Shown here: positions 31,414 through 33,787 of the stretch, one piece after another | Layout: every line of letters begins with the position of its first letter | Position numbering within the stretch: position 1 is the first letter of the stretch | NCBI GenBank assembly: GCA_046537735.1 | Contig: JBKHKH010000003.1 | Location: 1-33,787, forward strand | Source of the DNA: JdFR-22 sp046537735 | GTDB lineage: Archaea; Halobacteriota; Archaeoglobi; Archaeoglobales; Archaeoglobaceae | DNA length: 33,787 nt | Direction of reading: 5' to 3' | The notes under the pieces: generated by a model | The model's input: the letters and a program-made list of their open reading frames with translations, nothing else | Told to the model about the DNA's origin: nothing | Databases searched by the model: none | Translations under genes and position numbers: made by a program

Positions 31414-32058
31414 ATGAGTACCAAATTGAGAGTTGTATTCGATAACCAGTCCCTTAAACCCGGATTAAAGGAAGGATGGGGATTTTCGTGTCTTATAGAG
31501 CATGAAGGTAGCAAAGTCCTTTTCGATACAGGCGCAGACGGAAGTATCCTCAGACATAATATGGGGGAGATGGGCATTGACATACATGATATAGATATGG
31601 TTATCATCTCCCATGGCCACGGGGACCATACCGGGGGGTTGAGAGAGATACTCAAAGTAAAACCGGAGATATCCGTTGCGATCCCCCAGAGCATTACCCG
31701 TACAATGAGCCGGTTTTCCAGCAATCTAACACCTGTCTCTAAAGCTGAACAGCTACTCCCAGGGATCTGGAGCACTGGGGAGTTACCGCCCGGAGAGCAG
31801 GGTGCAGTAATTGAGACCGGTAAGGGTAATGTGCTTGTCACTGGCTGCTCTCATCCTGGCTTGGGAAAAATGATAGAGGAGTCAGAGAGACTTTTGGGGG
31901 AACTGTTCTGTATAATCGGAGGATTCCACGGCTTTACAAAAGTGGAGATGCTGGGTGACAGATTGGTCTATCCCTGCCACTGCACGATGTTAAAATCCAA
32001 GATCCTGAAAAGGGAGAATAGTTTTGAGTGTGGAGCTGGTCTCGAAGTCGATTTTTAG
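31414..32058 (+). CDS. Metallo-beta-lactamase-fold protein, COG1237 type
   Basis: A 214-residue MBL-fold hydrolase. VLFDTGADGSIL and the metal motif SHGHGDHTGG (66-75, with His67, His69, Asp71 and His72) are clear, followed by TGCSHPGLG and IGGFHGF with further histidines. The N-terminal WGFSCLIEHEGSKVLFDTG is characteristic of COG1237, often annotated as 7,8-dihydropterin-6-methyl-4-(beta-D-ribofuranosyl)aminobenzene 5'-phosphate synthase, a step toward tetrahydromethanopterin-type cofactors. That assignment is by family; many COG1237 members are uncharacterised. Likely co-transcribed with the CBS gene. Confidence 0.85.
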   Translation: MSTKLRVVFDNQSLKPGLKEGWGFSCLIEHEGSKVLFDTGADGSILRHNMGEMGIDIHDIDMVIISHGHGDHTGGLREILKVKPEISVAIPQSITRTMSRFSSNLTPVSKAEQLLPGIWSTGELPPGEQGAVIETGKGNVLVTGCSHPGLGKMIEESERLLGELFCIIGGFHGFTKVEMLGDRLVYPCHCTMLKSKILKRENSFECGAGLEVDF

Positions 32059-32126
32059 GTGAAGCTAACCGATCAATTGTATTGTATGATTGCTTTGATA
32101 TTCTCTGATCATGAAAAACAGGAAGT

Positions 32127-33787
32127 TCAATTCAGAAATAATTTCCTGCCTTTTTCGGTGATCTCCAGAATTTTTGATCTTCCTCTAAGAAACTCTGCCA
32201 GATAACCATAGTTAAGAAGTACCCTTATCCTTTTCCTCAATGTGGGCTTACTTACCTTCACTTCTTGCCCCAGTTCAGAATATGTAGGTCTTTTCCCTGT
32301 CTTATTATACCTGTAAACGAACTTTAAAATTTCAAAAAGATCCTCGGGCAACTTTGTAATATCTTTAGGCTCGATCTCATTGGTTTCTTTCTCCAAAACC
32401 CTCATTTTTTGTTTATTTATCGTGGTAGGGTCAATGGATATGATAGCGATATGGTTTTTTATATATGATACGTCCTTCAAATTGTAAATAAAAGAGAGAG
32501 TCTTCTTAAAGCCATTTTTGAACATCATATAGTCCACACAGTCAATCAAGATCGCTTTCTTGGGAAGTTCTTCTATACGGAGACCGATCTCCTCCGGATC
32601 AGGAGCTAGAGGATTTTTCCCCTTTTCGGCGATCCTCCAGAAATCGACTTTTTCTTCAAAATTACATTCGAACTTTTCTGGAGGAGTTCTGGAGATGATA
32701 AGACCTGAAAAACCCACCCTCAGGAGGTCATTAAAAGCCTCTAAAGACTTGGTCAATGTCTGCTCCTTCACCAGATACACATTACCCTCATCCATCCTGA
32801 ATTTCATGAGCTCTTTTCTCATTCTTTCTTCGGCCTGTTTACGTTCAGTTATATCTCTGGCAAAGTTCAGCGTGGCAGGTCTTCCATCCCAATCGACTAG
32901 AACTATTTTGGCTTCAATCCACCTGATGTTATCATCTCTATCGATTATCCTGTAAGAAACCATATTGGGTGCACTTTTTCCTTCTATTCGTCTTTTGTAT
33001 ATCTCAAATATCCTCTTTCTATCCTCAGGGTGGATAAATTTCTCAAAAGGATTGGAAAATAATACATCCTTTCCCGATAAGCCCAAGATCTCAGCTACCT
33101 TAGAATTGGCAAAAATAATCACATTATCCTGTATGACAACGATACCATCATTGGAGTACTCCACCACACTTCGATACTTTTTCTCACTTTGTTCCAAAGC
33201 TTTCAATGTCTCTTTGAGCTCTTCGTTAGCACGAATTGAACACATGCCGAAAGCGATATCATTACCGATCATCTCCAGTAATTCTGACTCCTCACCCTTA
33301 AAAGCATCCGGATAACCGGAATAGACTACCAACACGCCATAGATATAATTATTGGCAATCAGAGGTATGTCTGCGCATGATTGAAAGCCGAAATCCAAAG
33401 CATTATCTCTCCAGGGCTCAAAACAGGGGTCTTCTATCTTTGCGATCACTGGTTCTCTGGTTTTAATAGCAGTTCCTGCAGGACCACATCCAGTAGGGGT
33501 ATCGTCATAGGTGATCTGCGAACGCTCTAAATATTCTTCGCCCCAACCAGCGTAAGAAACAGGTATTATGGATTTTGTTTCTTCTTCCGTAAATCCCACC
33601 CAGACAAGCGGATAACCACATTCTTTGTTAAGAATGCTACACACATCCTGCAACAAATTCTGTTCTTCCTTCTCATGGGGGAGCAAGTAGTTAATCAACA
33701 AGATGGACTTTAACAGGCGGTATACGTGTACAAATCTAGGGGGATCGCTCTCGCTTAAGTTCTCATACTTAGAGAACTTTTCAATTA
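32127..33787 (-). CDS. GAF-PAS-DUF835-winged-helix sensor regulator, 5' truncated
   Basis: The frame is open to the right edge, so the TTG at 33701 is not a true start and the N terminus is missing; at least 552 codons are present. Counting from that TTG, a GAF domain spans about 10-158 (LLQDVCSILNKECGYPLVWV is typical), a PAS domain about 172-290 (YSNDGIVVIQDNVIIFANSK, ending with the PAC sequence NFARDITERKQAEERM), a DUF835 domain about 300-440 (GNVYLVKEQTLTKSLEAFND, GFSGLIISRTPPEKF, ISIDPTTINKQKMRVL), and a winged helix about 455-524 (YSELGQEVKVSKPTLRKRIR). There is no histidine-kinase core. The likely job is a one-component regulator that senses small ligands or redox state and binds DNA. 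Confidence 0.88.
   Translation of the reverse strand, partial: IEKFSKYENLSESDPPRFVHVYRLLKSILLINYLLPHEKEEQNLLQDVCSILNKECGYPLVWVGFTEEETKSIIPVSYAGWGEEYLERSQITYDDTPTGCGPAGTAIKTREPVIAKIEDPCFEPWRDNALDFGFQSCADIPLIANNYIYGVLVVYSGYPDAFKGEESELLEMIGNDIAFGMCSIRANEELKETLKALEQSEKKYRSVVEYSNDGIVVIQDNVIIFANSKVAEILGLSGKDVLFSNPFEKFIHPEDRKRIFEIYKRRIEGKSAPNMVSYRIIDRDDNIRWIEAKIVLVDWDGRPATLNFARDITERKQAEERMRKELMKFRMDEGNVYLVKEQTLTKSLEAFNDLLRVGFSGLIISRTPPEKFECNFEEKVDFWRIAEKGKNPLAPDPEEIGLRIEELPKKAILIDCVDYMMFKNGFKKTLSFIYNLKDVSYIKNHIAIISIDPTTINKQKMRVLEKETNEIEPKDITKLPEDLFEILKFVYRYNKTGKRPTYSELGQEVKVSKPTLRKRIRVLLNYGYLAEFLRGRSKILEITEKGRKLFLN

Noticed and set aside
1..33787. CRISPR array, insertion sequence or integrase site
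   Set aside because: No regularly spaced repeats, transposase, integrase or tRNA attachment site was seen; the 60-bp duplication has no terminal inverted repeats.

Overview
The window is archaeal. It carries two HMf-type histones, an S10/spc ribosomal-protein operon with archaeal/eukaryotic-type members (eL19, eL32, eS4), RNase P protein Rnp1, an archaeal SecY, a DUF106/EMC3-like insertase and promoters with TATA boxes about 25 bp before the start. 6-phospho-3-hexuloisomerase and a COG1237 metallo-beta-lactamase-fold protein fit a euryarchaeal lineage. I cannot name a genus from sequence alone.

Left arm (1-9.3 kb), mostly single genes with their own promoters: a globin-coupled sensor fused to a PsiE-like membrane domain (cut by the left edge), an alpha/beta hydrolase, histone 1, a PolX-PHP polymerase, a small orphan protein, an actin/MreB-superfamily ATPase beside an uncharacterised four-helix membrane protein, a bacterial-type Fpg/Nei glycosylase, histone 2 and a cation/proton antiporter. 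A two-gene unit follows, GH38 alpha-mannosidase plus ThiD (9.5-12.8 kb).

Centre (12.9-27.8 kb, all minus strand): one long translation cluster read from a SPOUT RNA methyltransferase through uL3, uL4, uL23, uL2, uS19, uL22, uS3, uL29, Rnp1, uS17, uL14, uL24, eS4, uL5, uS14, uS8, uL6, eL32, eL19, uL18, uS5, uL30 and uL15 to SecY, a DUF106 insertase and cytidylate kinase. Genes are 0-20 bp apart. In at least seven junctions the upstream TGA stop forms part of the next gene's GGTGA Shine-Dalgarno. The cluster promoter is preceded by two perfect 15-bp tandem repeats.

Right arm (27.8-33.8 kb): a cysteine-rich RING-like small protein, divergent 6-phospho-3-hexuloisomerase, an unusual 413-bp intergenic region, an SppA-type membrane protease with an extra C-terminal domain, a second structured intergenic region, a CBS-pair protein, an MBL-fold enzyme and a GAF-PAS-DUF835-winged-helix regulator that runs off the right edge. 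The 413-bp region holds a predicted multibranched RNA, phased A-tracts and a perfect 60-bp copy of part of the downstream sppA gene.

Strongest leads: the globin-PsiE fusion, the candidate RNA and 60-bp duplication upstream of sppA, the operator-like repeats at the globin, histone and ribosomal promoters, and the actin/membrane-protein pair. No tRNA, rRNA, CRISPR array or complete insertion sequence was recognised.
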